Of a DNA stretch of 64,000 nt, positions 8,512 through 16,967 are shown piece after piece; the stretch's first letter is position 1; every line of letters starts with the position of its first letter. The stretch comes from Micavibrio_A sp041655955 (GTDB lineage Bacteria; Pseudomonadota; Alphaproteobacteria; Micavibrionales; Micavibrionaceae). The position numbers and the translations under genes are program-made. The stretch lies in NCBI GenBank assembly GCA_041655955.1, contig JBBAEN010000001.1, positions 558,001 through 622,000 on the forward strand, given 5' to 3'. The notes under the pieces are model-generated. The model was given only the letters and a program-made list of their open reading frames with translations, was not told the origin of the DNA and made no database searches.

Positions 8512-9412
8512 ATTCTTTCCTCTCAAGCATTCTTTCGATGGAATCCACGATCCGCTCATCCGGACTGGATTTGAAAACGGGTTTGGACAAATCCGAAAAT
8601 TTCATATCGGGCGCAAGCGCGGCCCAGATATTCAAGCTGGCCTCCAGACAGTCTTTTGAAAAACCGGCGGCGCTCTCCCGCCCGATAGAGGCCCATTGCC
8701 CGACATTGCCATATGGATAGAGATAAGGGACGGATACATATTGGCCGTTGCCAAGCAACAGGTTGCGCCCGCCGCCGGGCGCACCGACGATAAAGTCCCG
8801 CATGCACACTTCGTCAATCACCGCGTCATAATAATAATCGGCGTCCATTTTGATCCCGCGCTGGCCGAGCGCCGCGACGGAGCCGTTAATGGCAACATTG
8901 GCGATGACCGTATCGACCTCGATCCCGCGCGCCGCAAGCTGATTGGCGCAATTCAAAATCGTGCCGCCGCTAAAGACGACGTCATCGACGATATTCACCC
9001 GCGGCTTTTTACTGTCCGCGACAAATTCGACGGCACGGCGGAATTGCTCCTTCACGTCCGGCAGGCCGGGCAGGCGCGGCAAAATACCGCTATCCCTGAA
9101 TTTAAAATAAATACCTTCCACAGGTTCCAGCGAAACCGTGCGCGAGGCTTCGACCGCCGCAATCCTTTTCCCGTCGCCCGTGATGAGGCCGGTCAGGGAG
9201 ATTGCAGGCAAATCGCTTCCGGCGACTCTATCGTTCAGGAAACGGGAAATTTTATCCGCGGGGATGGTTTCAACCACCGGAAAGATTTTTTGCAGCGAAG
9301 TCCGGATCATTTGCGAAGATTGCCGGACAGCGCGCTTTGCCTCCTCGCTATCCCCTGTCAGCTTCGCAAAGACCAGCGGCAGATCGTCCGTCAGCACATA
9401 AGGCGCCGCCAT
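8486..9412 (-). CDS. Phosphoribosyltransferase-domain protein
   Basis: A 308-residue protein whose middle holds a type I phosphoribosyltransferase PRPP loop, NIVDDVVFSGGT, preceded by a helical N-terminal domain and followed by a distinctive C-terminal part (VGAPGGGRNLL, then an aromatic VPYLYPYGNVGQWAS segment). It probably joins a base to PRPP or removes it. The ATG at 9412 has AGAGGGTG upstream. It is the first gene of the cassette with the nucleoside hydrolase and IMPase-like gene; a perfect palindrome lies 42 bases before its start. The base substrate is unknown; this is not a standard hpt, apt, upp or pyrE by sequence. Confidence 0.75.
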   Translation of the reverse strand: MAAPYVLTDDLPLVFAKLTGDSEEAKRAVRQSSQMIRTSLQKIFPVVETIPADKISRFLNDRVAGSDLPAISLTGLITGDGKRIAAVEASRTVSLEPVEGIYFKFRDSGILPRLPGLPDVKEQFRRAVEFVADSKKPRVNIVDDVVFSGGTILNCANQLAARGIEVDTVIANVAINGSVAALGQRGIKMDADYYYDAVIDEVCMRDFIVGAPGGGRNLLLGNGQYVSVPYLYPYGNVGQWASIGRESAAGFSKDCLEASLNIWAALAPDMKFSDLSKPVFKSSPDERIVDSIERMLERKEYDRFANTL

Positions 9413-9453
9413 TTTTACACCCTCTTTATAGTTATGCGGCCTTACAGCCCCTC

Positions 9454-9471
9454 GTGTTACTCGGCTAACAC
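9454..9471. promoter_or_regulatory. Perfect palindromic operator candidate
   Basis: GTGTTA, a six-base spacer CTCGGC, then TAACAC form a perfect inverted repeat. It lies 42 bases before the start of the phosphoribosyltransferase gene and 110 before the divergent TrpR-like regulator gene, in AT-rich sequence where the minus-strand promoter is expected. Size and symmetry fit a dimeric helix-turn-helix regulator. Binding by the neighbouring TrpR-like protein is an inference. Confidence 0.5.
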
Positions 9472-9580
9472 AATATAACAAAATCCGTCAAGGTGAATTT
9501 TGCCCTTATTTGCAATATGTAAATACAAGTCGCTTCTTATTTACCCTACCATTCCGGCCTTTTTGGGCTATCATAAAACC

Positions 9581-9871
9581 ATGCAGGATCAAAAAGATAC
9601 ACAAGCGCTCTATGACGCTATCGCCCTTTTGGAAGGGAAAGAGGAGATAGAGCGTTTTCTGGCCGACCTTTGCACCCCCGGCGAAATCAAGGCTTTTTCG
9701 GAAAGATGGGCGATTGCCCGCCTTCTTGATGAAGGGCGGCTTAGCTACCGCGATATTTCGCAAAAAACAGGGGCCAGCACGACCACCGTCGCCCGCGTCG
9801 CGCGGTTTTTACGGCAAGAACCGCATCAGGGCTACGGGCTTGTCCTCGAACGGCTCGGCAAGCGGAAATAA
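9581..9871 (+). CDS. TrpR-like (YerC/YecD family) regulator
   Basis: A 96-residue all-helical DNA-binding protein of the TrpR superfamily, YerC/YecD type. The order TPGEIKAFSERW, then LLDEGRLSYRDISQKTGAS and TTVARVARFL matches the Leu-rich helix followed by the helix-turn-helix of that family. The ATG at 9581 is taken because the family starts near here; the longer frame to 9500 adds an unrelated stretch. It is divergent from the phosphoribosyltransferase/nucleoside hydrolase cassette and is the natural candidate regulator of it. Ligand, if any, is unknown. Confidence 0.8.
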   Translation: MQDQKDTQALYDAIALLEGKEEIERFLADLCTPGEIKAFSERWAIARLLDEGRLSYRDISQKTGASTTTVARVARFLRQEPHQGYGLVLERLGKRK

Positions 9872-10055
9872 AGGCGGGAAAGACGGGAAAGAGCGAGCGC
9901 GCAGCCAAAGCGCCGCAGCCCCTGCGCCCAAGCCCCAGCATGCGCCCTAAGCCCCTATTACCACCCCTTTTTTTTAAAGCGTTCGCCGCCCTTTCATTCT
10001 ACCGTGCGACACGGCGATGGATCTTTGACCGCGCGCACTGTAGAACCATAAAAGC

Positions 10056-11558
10056 ATGACGGCACAACCAAGCAGAGATGTGATGGGACGAAACGCGATC
10101 TGGTCGATCTTGAACCAGAGCGTGGGGCAGTTCCTCGTTCTGGCCGTCTTTCTGGTCACGGCGCGGTTCGTGTCCAAGGAAGATTTCGGCGTCATCGCCG
10201 TTTGCCTCCTGATCGTCGAATTTATCCGCCATATTATCGCCGAAAGCGTCGTCACCACCTTGCTGGCAAAAAGAGAGCCGGGCGCGCGCGATTATAACGC
10301 CGCCTTCTGGGCCGTCCTCGCCGGTCACAGCATCGCGGCCCTGTGCGTGCTTGCAAGCGCGGGGCCTGTCGCAGATTTCATGAAGGATGCGCGGATAGAA
10401 GATACGTTGCGCTTTTTATCCGTACTTATCGTCACGCTGGGGCTTTCAAAAATCCATGAAGCCTGGCTCGCCAAGAATTACCAGTTCAAAAAACTCGCCT
10501 TGCGCTCGCTCCTGTCCATCCTTGCGGGCGGGGCCGCGGGCATCTGGCTCGCGCTTGGCGGCCACGGGCTGGTCGCCCTTATCGTCCAGCAAATCGTCAC
10601 GGCGGTCGTTTCAACGCTCTGGCTCTGGTGCGCAACACCGTGGAAACCCGGATTTGAAACGGGCCGTGAAAACTTCGCCCCCCTCCTTTCCTATGCGCGC
10701 CATGTATCGGCAGCCTCCATTATCCGTTTTTGCGACGGGCATATAGATATCCTCATGGCCTCGTTTTATCTCGGCCCCGCCGCGACGGGGGCCTATAATG
10801 CGGGCAAGCGGATCGTGACCGCCATCGCCCTCATGTTCAATGCGGGCCTCAACGCCGTCGCCCTTCCGGTCATGGCCGGCCGCGCGGGCGAAGCGGCCCG
10901 AACGGCGCAAGGATTTTTAAAATGGATGAAATATTCCACCCTCACCACGGCGCCGATCTATGCGGGGTTTATCGTGATGGCGCCGGAACTTATCGACGCG
11001 CTGTTGGGGGATAAATGGGCCGAAGTCGCGCCTGTCGCCGCCATTCTCGCGGCAACCACGCTGGTAAGCGCCCTTTCGCAAATCAAGATGAATATTTTCC
11101 TGACACAAGGGAAACCGCATTGGCAAACCGCCATGATGCTGATTGCCTGCGTCTTGAATATCCTCTTCCTGCTTGTCTTCGTCCGCTACGGGCTCAATGC
11201 CATGGCATGGGCGCTGTTCCTGCGCGCCGCCCTGCTTTATCCGTTTTTATCATGGCTGACTTTGCGTGAGCTGCGCATCGGCACACGGGCTTATGCGGGC
11301 GCAATCGCGGCGCCGCTTTTTTCGGCCTTGCTGATGGCGGTAAGCATCTGGCTGTTCAAACATTACGGCCTGCACGGGTTTGGCGCATGGACGCGGATCG
11401 CCCTGTGCGTCCCCGCCGGCATGGCCCTTTATGGCTACCTCATCGGGGCGCTCGACAGGAAAAGCGCCCGTGAACTATATCAAATAGCGGGCGAAACCCT
11501 CTTCCGCCGCAAGGAACGCCTCCCGCCGATCGACCTCAAGAAGAAGCAAGGCGGATAA
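10056..11558 (+). CDS. Polysaccharide flippase (Wzx/MOP family)
   Basis: A 500-residue integral membrane protein with about 12-14 hydrophobic segments, of the lipopolysaccharide/teichoic-type oligosaccharide exporter group in the MOP flippase superfamily. The N-terminal segment (NAIWSILNQSVGQFLVLAVF, then TARFVSKEDFGVIAV) is characteristic of WzxC-like proteins. It probably moves undecaprenyl-linked sugar units across the inner membrane. No glycosyltransferases are adjacent, so the polymer it serves is encoded elsewhere. The ATG at 10056 has no strong ribosome site. Confidence 0.85.
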   Translation: MTAQPSRDVMGRNAIWSILNQSVGQFLVLAVFLVTARFVSKEDFGVIAVCLLIVEFIRHIIAESVVTTLLAKREPGARDYNAAFWAVLAGHSIAALCVLASAGPVADFMKDARIEDTLRFLSVLIVTLGLSKIHEAWLAKNYQFKKLALRSLLSILAGGAAGIWLALGGHGLVALIVQQIVTAVVSTLWLWCATPWKPGFETGRENFAPLLSYARHVSAASIIRFCDGHIDILMASFYLGPAATGAYNAGKRIVTAIALMFNAGLNAVALPVMAGRAGEAARTAQGFLKWMKYSTLTTAPIYAGFIVMAPELIDALLGDKWAEVAPVAAILAATTLVSALSQIKMNIFLTQGKPHWQTAMMLIACVLNILFLLVFVRYGLNAMAWALFLRAALLYPFLSWLTLRELRIGTRAYAGAIAAPLFSALLMAVSIWLFKHYGLHGFGAWTRIALCVPAGMALYGYLIGALDRKSARELYQIAGETLFRRKERLPPIDLKKKQGG

Positions 11559-11581
11559 GAGCCGCCCCGCGCCCGCGCCGC

Positions 11582-12175
11582 CTATTCGACAAAGCGGGCA
11601 TGGACGTTATAGGCATTGTTCACGACGAGGATATGTTTGGCTATTTCTTCCTGGTACATATCGCCCGTGCTCACCCATAAAGGCAGGCCGCCTTCTTCTA
11701 TCTGTTCTTCGATATGGCGGGTATAACGGCCTCCGAGAACGCCGCTCACGATAACGCCCGCAGCGCCGCCGCCGACCGCGCCCGTTGCCGCCGCGCTCAA
11801 AATAAACGGCAGGCTCGTACCGCCCGTCAGAAGCGCCAGCCCCATCGCGCCGATATAAGCGCAGCCGCCGATAAGACCCGCCGTCCCGATTGTCTGCTCT
11901 TCGGGCCTTGAGGGCGCCTCGCGCGGCGTATCGGTTACGTTAATGGCCATTTCGGGCGGGATTGTTTTGCTGCCAAAGAGTTTTTCAACCTCTCCGCGCG
12001 GGCCGAGAACCGAAATCGCATGGCGCGGAAAAGACGCGCCTTCCAGCTCACGGATAGCGCTTTGCAAATCCGCCTCGTCCTTGAACACACCGATAACTTC
12101 TTTCAAATTATCGGCACGCACCATTATAAAATCCGTTCCGGCAACAGCCATACTCTCTTGCGCTTGATAAACCAT
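11582..12175 (-). CDS. Stress-type membrane protein (YflT-like)
   Basis: A 197-residue protein whose N-terminal part resembles the general stress protein 17M/YflT domain (VFKDEADLQSAIRELEGASF, with a GPRGEVE segment), followed by a Gly/Ala-rich hydrophobic hairpin (about residues 97-150, GGCAYIGAMGLALLTGG onward) and a C-terminal soluble segment. Such proteins often occur near membrane-stress genes; biochemical role unknown. The ATG at 12175 follows AGGAGGT, the strongest ribosome site I noticed here, and is preferred to 12202. It converges on the flippase gene. Confidence 0.7.
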   Translation of the reverse strand: MVYQAQESMAVAGTDFIMVRADNLKEVIGVFKDEADLQSAIRELEGASFPRHAISVLGPRGEVEKLFGSKTIPPEMAINVTDTPREAPSRPEEQTIGTAGLIGGCAYIGAMGLALLTGGTSLPFILSAAATGAVGGGAAGVIVSGVLGGRYTRHIEEQIEEGGLPLWVSTGDMYQEEIAKHILVVNNAYNVHARFVE

Positions 12176-12243
12176 AGACACACCTCCTAGATTATCCGTC
12201 ACAAACGTAAACCAGCGGGATTCTGCGATGGTTCCAAAGTTTT

Positions 12244-13653
12244 TTACGAAAATTTACCCAATATCGTACGGGCGAACGCGGAAAGACTGTCATCGCGCGC
12301 GCCCATGACGATAATCCGGTCGCCCGGCTTCGCCTCGGCGCACAGGGCCTCCAGAACGGCTTCCCTGTCCGGCATAAGGGCGGCATGTCCGCCAAGCGCG
12401 GTGATCTGGCCGGCGAGATAAGCGGCGCCAATGCTTTTATCGGCGCTTCCGCCCAGATAAAGCGGTTCGACCAGATAGAGCCTGTCATCCGCCGCAAGAT
12501 GGGAAGCGAAGGATTCCGCCAGCTCCTTGCCGACGACTTTAAGGAAGCCGTAACCGTGCGGCTGGAAGAAAATTAAAAGCCGCCCGTCAAATTCCCTAAG
12601 CGTCGTAAGGGTCGCCGCTACCTTGTCGGGATTATGGGCGAAATCATCCATGACGATAATGCCCGAAGCGCTGCGCCCCACAATTTCCATCCGCCGCTTG
12701 ATCCCTTCGAACCGCCCAAGGATGCGGACAGCCTCTTTCAGCTCCATCCCCGCCGCCACCGCCGCCGCGAGGGCCGCAAGGGCGTTCGAGATATTATGCC
12801 TGCCCGGAAGGCGTAAAGAGAGCTTCAATCGCTCCCCGTCCTTCGTAACGATAACACAGCGCGAACCGTCCGGCTCCGGCACATAATCCTCGGCGCGTAA
12901 ATCCGCGCCCGCCGCCCCATGGCTGCTATAGCGGATGATGCGCCCCTGAAAAGTTCCGGCGATTTCCTCGACCCCCGCATCGTCCGCATTGATGACGGCG
13001 ATTGCGGCTTTCGCAAGGAAGCCCGCAAACATGGAACGCAATTCTTCCATAGGCTGGTGATCGAGCGAGATATTATGCAAGACCGCAATATCGGGCGCAT
13101 AACGCGCGACGATGGCCGCGCCGTCGCTTTCATCCACTTCCGTGACAAACAGCCCGCCCCCGCCGACAAAAGCGGTGGAATAAGGATTGTCTGCGGCATA
13201 ATTGCGGAAGATGCCGCCATTCATCACGGACGGATCCAGCCCCGCTTCTTTCAACAGGAAGCCCGTCATGCCCGTCGTCGTCGTCTTGCCGCTCGTCCCC
13301 GCTATGGCGATGCGTTTGTCCGCGCCGTTGAAAAGCTTTATCAGCATTTCGGCACGCAAAAGGATGGGGATGTTTTCGGCCTTTGCCGCGGCAATGTCCG
13401 GCACGGCGGCCTCCACCGCCTTTGAAATCACAACGGCGTCGATACCGGCGCCGCCCAGCACCCCGCTTCCATCTTGCGGATACAGCTCGATTCCCTGCGC
13501 CGCGATCCATGCGAATTTTTCAGGCGTGCGCCCCTGATCGTGCGATCTGTCGGAGCCGCTGACGCGGTGTCCCAATCCTTTCAGCAGGATCGCAAGCGGC
13601 AACATGCCGCTGCCGCCGATGCCGCAGACGAAATAATGGCGGGGGCTATCCAC
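12244..13653 (-). CDS. Mur ligase, MurC/Mpl-like
   Basis: A 469-residue ATP-dependent Mur ligase. The N-terminal Rossmann start (YFVCGIGGSGM) resembles MurC; the central domain has the P-loop GTSGKTTT (119-126) and the later DDFAHNP signature, and a C-terminal ligase domain follows. The protein joins an amino acid or peptide to UDP-N-acetylmuramic acid. It is outside any mur/fts (dcw) cluster, so it may be Mpl, which recycles the L-Ala-D-Glu-meso-DAP tripeptide, or a second MurC. It precedes the stress-protein gene on the same strand with 68 bases between. Confidence 0.85.
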   Translation of the reverse strand: MDSPRHYFVCGIGGSGMLPLAILLKGLGHRVSGSDRSHDQGRTPEKFAWIAAQGIELYPQDGSGVLGGAGIDAVVISKAVEAAVPDIAAAKAENIPILLRAEMLIKLFNGADKRIAIAGTSGKTTTTGMTGFLLKEAGLDPSVMNGGIFRNYAADNPYSTAFVGGGGLFVTEVDESDGAAIVARYAPDIAVLHNISLDHQPMEELRSMFAGFLAKAAIAVINADDAGVEEIAGTFQGRIIRYSSHGAAGADLRAEDYVPEPDGSRCVIVTKDGERLKLSLRLPGRHNISNALAALAAAVAAGMELKEAVRILGRFEGIKRRMEIVGRSASGIIVMDDFAHNPDKVAATLTTLREFDGRLLIFFQPHGYGFLKVVGKELAESFASHLAADDRLYLVEPLYLGGSADKSIGAAYLAGQITALGGHAALMPDREAVLEALCAEAKPGDRIIVMGARDDSLSAFARTILGKFS

Positions 13654-13665
13654 GGCGCGCCTGCC

Positions 13666-14481
13666 TTAACGGCTGAAGACGCTGGGGTTCATGGAGCGGG
13701 TCAGTTCTTCCGCCGTGTCGCCTTTAAGCGTAGGTACAAGCACAGGTGCAGGCACGGGCGCAGGCGCGAATTGCGGCGCCGATGGCACAACCCGCGGCGC
13801 ACCCGCGGCAGGCGGCATTACCGTTACGCCGTTCCCTTGGACGCCTTGCATATGCCCCCCTTGCGTCTGGCCGTTTCCGAGCGTCCCCGGCGGGCGGGCT
13901 CCATCGAACCTGCCCGGTATATCGAACGGGTTGCTGCTTGCGCGGCTATCGAGGCGCTTGACGGTTTCCGGCTCAAGCCCCCGCTCCGAATCAAGGCGCG
14001 GCTTGCTGGGCGCATAGCTTTCAAGGGATTGTTCATACGGGTTCGGCGCGTCCTTGTTGTGATAGGAAGGCAATTCATAACCGCGCGGCGCCATGCCGGA
14101 AAAATCGATCGTTATTTTTTCGGGATAGGCGAAAAGCCCGCCCGATACGGCGTCATAGGCCACGCCCGGCACGACCGCATTGGTTACGTTCCATGAAGCG
14201 GTTTCATTCAAGCCGCTTTCAATCGTATGGTTGATATGGCGGTTGCCGGCGGCGTAGCAATCCATCTGGAGCGCCTTGCGCGAGCGCTGGATCTTGACCG
14301 TCTGCCCGTTATGCACGCGGTAGCGGATGCCGTTATCGAGGATACAGTAAGCTTCGGACGCGCCCGTCGTAACGACCGTCACGGGCTGGGTCGGCGTGTC
14401 GATAATGCTGGCGCAACCGCCAAGGCCGGCGCCAAGGGCGATCGTACCGGATAAGAGCAGGAATATTTTATATGGGCGCAT
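13666..14481 (-). CDS. Lipoprotein with Pro-rich tail
   Basis: A 271-residue lipoprotein. Residues 1-23 form a signal peptide ending in the lipobox GLGGC (Cys23). The next ~100 residues form a compact domain with two or three Cys (EAYCILDNG, LQMDCYAAG) and a hydrophobic Gly-rich stretch (VVPGVAYDAVSGGLF), similar to small outer-membrane-associated lipoproteins. The last ~130 residues are Pro/Gly/Ser-rich and probably disordered, with PAPVPAPV runs. It ends 12 bases before the Mur ligase start on the same strand, so they may be one operon. Function unknown. Confidence 0.75.
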   Translation of the reverse strand: MRPYKIFLLLSGTIALGAGLGGCASIIDTPTQPVTVVTTGASEAYCILDNGIRYRVHNGQTVKIQRSRKALQMDCYAAGNRHINHTIESGLNETASWNVTNAVVPGVAYDAVSGGLFAYPEKITIDFSGMAPRGYELPSYHNKDAPNPYEQSLESYAPSKPRLDSERGLEPETVKRLDSRASSNPFDIPGRFDGARPPGTLGNGQTQGGHMQGVQGNGVTVMPPAAGAPRVVPSAPQFAPAPVPAPVLVPTLKGDTAEELTRSMNPSVFSR

Positions 14482-14897
14482 GAAATCCCCGAATAAGGGT
14501 TATGAATCAAAGACCTTTCCAAACTACCGCAAATGGCGGCGTATGACAAATCATTCAAGCGCTTTCCCGATACCGGGAAGCGGAGCGGAAGAGCCGCGAA
14601 CCATATGCCCGTAAATCCCCCTATAATCCACCTTCCGCGCCTTCCACGCCGGAAACCGCCTTCCCCCCGCCAGAGATCTGCTCCCTCTTGCCGGGCCGGC
14701 CCCGCCCCTCTTTTCAACATCCCGGCCCTCTTTCCTGCCAGTCAATACAAAGCCTTGCACGTTTCGCACAACCTTCACCTGCTATCCCCGCGATGACGCC
14801 GCATATAGAATAGATACCGCGCGAAAAAATACCGCCCCTTGAAGAATTGCGCGCCAGGCGCGGACTATATCGGCCCACAAGGCGGTGGGCGTAGCGC
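14482..14897. other. Intergenic region, no gene seen
   Basis: About 416 bases between the lipoprotein gene and the end of the propeller gene. The open frames here have biased, low-complexity composition with no ribosome sites, and I see no clear terminator. Confidence 0.6.
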
Positions 14898-16211
14898 CTA
14901 TTGGCACTCAAACACACGGAAACTATATCGTCCACCGCAACTGCCTCCCCCCGACCGAGTGTAGCATTCCGCACCGATTGGAGAGCATGAGCCAGAGGGA
15001 GTGCTGTTATTCTCACATTGCTCTATATCCGGAACGGGGCAAGCAAGGCCTTTGTTAATCCACGTTCCCGCTCCACCGCCGCTATCGCAGCCAGAGGTGT
15101 AAATCTGCCCATTGGATACTGTTGCGACGAGCTTGGTGCCATCCGCTGATGAGGCCACGCCATTCCAAATGCGGTTACTCTCCCGCGCCGTCCACGTCAC
15201 ACCGCTATCGGTCGAAGTATAAATCTGCCCGTTGGATACTGTTGCGACGAGCTTGGTACCGTCCGCCGACGATGCCACGCGAGTCCAACTCCTGTCGCTC
15301 TCTCGCGCCGTCCACGTGACGCCGCTATCGGTCGAAGTGTAAATCTGCCCTCCGGAGACTATTGCCACGAGCTTTGTCCCATCCGCCGATGACGCCACGT
15401 CCCACCAGTTGCGGACGGTATCTCGCGATGTCCATGTCACGCCGCTATCGGTCGAAGTGCGGATCACACCGGGGCGAAGAGTTGCGACGAGCTTGGTGCC
15501 GTCCGCAGACGAGGCTACGGCACCCCAGTTACCCCCATAAATGCCGCCCCTCGCTGATGTCCGTGATGTCCATGTCACACCGCTATCGGTCGAGGTGTAA
15601 ATATTGTCGACTTCTCCTGCGACGAGCTTGGTGCCGTCCGCAGACGACGCAAGAGAGTACCAATACCTGTTGCTCTCCCGTGCCGTCCATGTGACGCCGC
15701 TATTGGTCGAAGTGTAAATCTGACCGGGGGGATAGGACACTGTCGCGACGAGCTTTGTGCCGTCCGCCGACGATGCCACGCGAGACCAGCCTCTGTTGCT
15801 GTCACGCGCCGTCCATGTGACGCCGCTATCGGTCGAAGTGTAAATCTGCCCTGCGGACAATCCGCCCACTGCTGCCACGAGCTTTGCCCCATCGGCCGAC
15901 GAGGCTACGGTAGTCCACAGTCTATTGCTGTCCCGCGCTGTCCATATGTCGGGAACGCAATCGCCGCCGCTACACGCCGCCATAATGAGGTCGTTTGGAT
16001 TGTCGCGGAAACTCTGCCATTCGGGGGCGGTTCTGGTGGAAACAAAGCGCGTCCCCGGCTGACCTGCCGGATTGGTGACTTCGCGGCACTCGCCATGCTC
16101 ATCAATTGTCACGGTCGCTCCGACCGGAACATCATAGCCATTGGCGGCATAGCTCGCCGCCGCGCCCGCCAGCATCATTAAAACAGCCATGACAAGCGCG
16201 CGCATTATCAT
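14898..16211 (-). CDS. Secreted seven-repeat beta-propeller protein
   Basis: A 437-residue exported protein. A signal peptide (MIMRALVMAVLMMLAGAAASYA) is followed by a ~60-residue Cys-containing module (VPVGATVTIDEHGECREVTN), seven repeats of 39-46 residues with core VASSADGTKLVA...IYTSTDSGVTW, and a Cys-rich C-terminus. The repeat core is of the BNR/sortilin type, so a seven-bladed propeller is expected. The repeats are also nearly identical in DNA. The ATG at 16211 overlaps the stop of the upstream lipoprotein gene (ATGA). Possible roles are surface binding or glycan binding; no Asp-box catalytic site of a sialidase is evident. Confidence 0.8.
   Translation of the reverse strand: MIMRALVMAVLMMLAGAAASYAANGYDVPVGATVTIDEHGECREVTNPAGQPGTRFVSTRTAPEWQSFRDNPNDLIMAACSGGDCVPDIWTARDSNRLWTTVASSADGAKLVAAVGGLSAGQIYTSTDSGVTWTARDSNRGWSRVASSADGTKLVATVSYPPGQIYTSTNSGVTWTARESNRYWYSLASSADGTKLVAGEVDNIYTSTDSGVTWTSRTSARGGIYGGNWGAVASSADGTKLVATLRPGVIRTSTDSGVTWTSRDTVRNWWDVASSADGTKLVAIVSGGQIYTSTDSGVTWTARESDRSWTRVASSADGTKLVATVSNGQIYTSTDSGVTWTARESNRIWNGVASSADGTKLVATVSNGQIYTSGCDSGGGAGTWINKGLACPVPDIEQCENNSTPSGSCSPIGAECYTRSGGGSCGGRYSFRVFECQ
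15065..15960 (-). repeat. Tandem blade repeats (117-138 bp units)
   Basis: Seven in-frame repeats inside the propeller gene. The unit alternates around SSADGTKLVA and TSTDSGVTW; DNA copies share long identical tracts, such as gccgctatcggtcgaagtgt. The similarity suggests recent expansion or recombination between blades, so copy number could vary among strains. Confidence 0.8.
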
Positions 16212-16519
16212 GGACAGGCACTCATCCGCATGGGGCGGGAGCCGTCCCCTGTGTTGCGGTCGCCCTCTTCCAGTACCAGCCATGTCGCCTTGACGGTCGA
16301 AAGCGCATAGCCTTCATGGGCCGTGGGTTCGCTCAAGTCCTCGATGAGAAGACAGCGGCCATGGCGGTTGATTATCTTGCTTTCACCTGCGCTGATGAAC
16401 GCCAATTCGGCCATATCGGCTTCAGATGTGGCGGGCTTTTGGGAACAGGCGGCCAATGCAGAGGCCGCAATAAATATAAATAGATTTATATAAAGACTTG
16501 ATTTCAAACGATGCTCCAA
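16208..16519 (-). CDS. Small lipoprotein, unknown
   Basis: A 103-residue lipoprotein: hydrophobic signal segment (residues 10-24) with lipobox ALAAC (Cys25). The mature part contains a short domain with SGE/AGESKIINRHGRCLLIEDL and the ending MRMSACP. Its stop overlaps the start of the propeller gene by four bases (ATGA), so the two are translationally coupled and are likely to work together at the cell surface. No family recognised. Confidence 0.7.
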   Translation of the reverse strand: MEHRLKSSLYINLFIFIAASALAACSQKPATSEADMAELAFISAGESKIINRHGRCLLIEDLSEPTAHEGYALSTVKATWLVLEEGDRNTGDGSRPMRMSACP

Positions 16520-16967
16520 ATCCTTCCTTTTTGAACCATTGGAGCTAAAAAGAAGGTGGATGCGGTTTGTTCAATTAAATTAAGGGGAGAAAATCCTAAA
16601 AAGACGCGCTATAATGAAAATAGAGTACCGTTCAAAAAGGAACGGTTTCTATCGCCGCACTTTTTACTCAACCATTTGGAATAATTGCAAATAATTCCCT
16701 CAAAACCCTTTCGGGGTGCGCAGCCTTTTCAAGATCGCTTTTTTTGGGGAAGAATCCGCAAGGGGCATCATTCGCCCGCCGCACCTGCCCGCCGCCCATG
16801 AGGGCCGCTTCACAAGCCACGGCAGGGCCGGGCCGACATGCCGCCGGTTCCTTTTTAAACCACCATATAAACAGGCATGCCTGGCAAACCGCCCCGCAGA
16901 TTTACGCTCAGGCCGTTTCTCTCACAGATCGCTTCTCTTACAGACCGCTTCTCACACAGGCCACTTT
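16520..16967. other. Intergenic AT-rich region with hairpin
   Basis: About 450 bases between clpB and the small lipoprotein gene, both on the minus strand. A 7-bp stem, ACCGTTC (16627-16633) with GAACGGT (16640-16646), loop AAAAAG, stands in AT-rich DNA and may end clpB transcription or lie in the promoter of the lipoprotein gene. Near 16918-16966 there are imperfect ~16-base repeats of TCTCACAGATCGCT type. No convincing gene. Confidence 0.45.
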
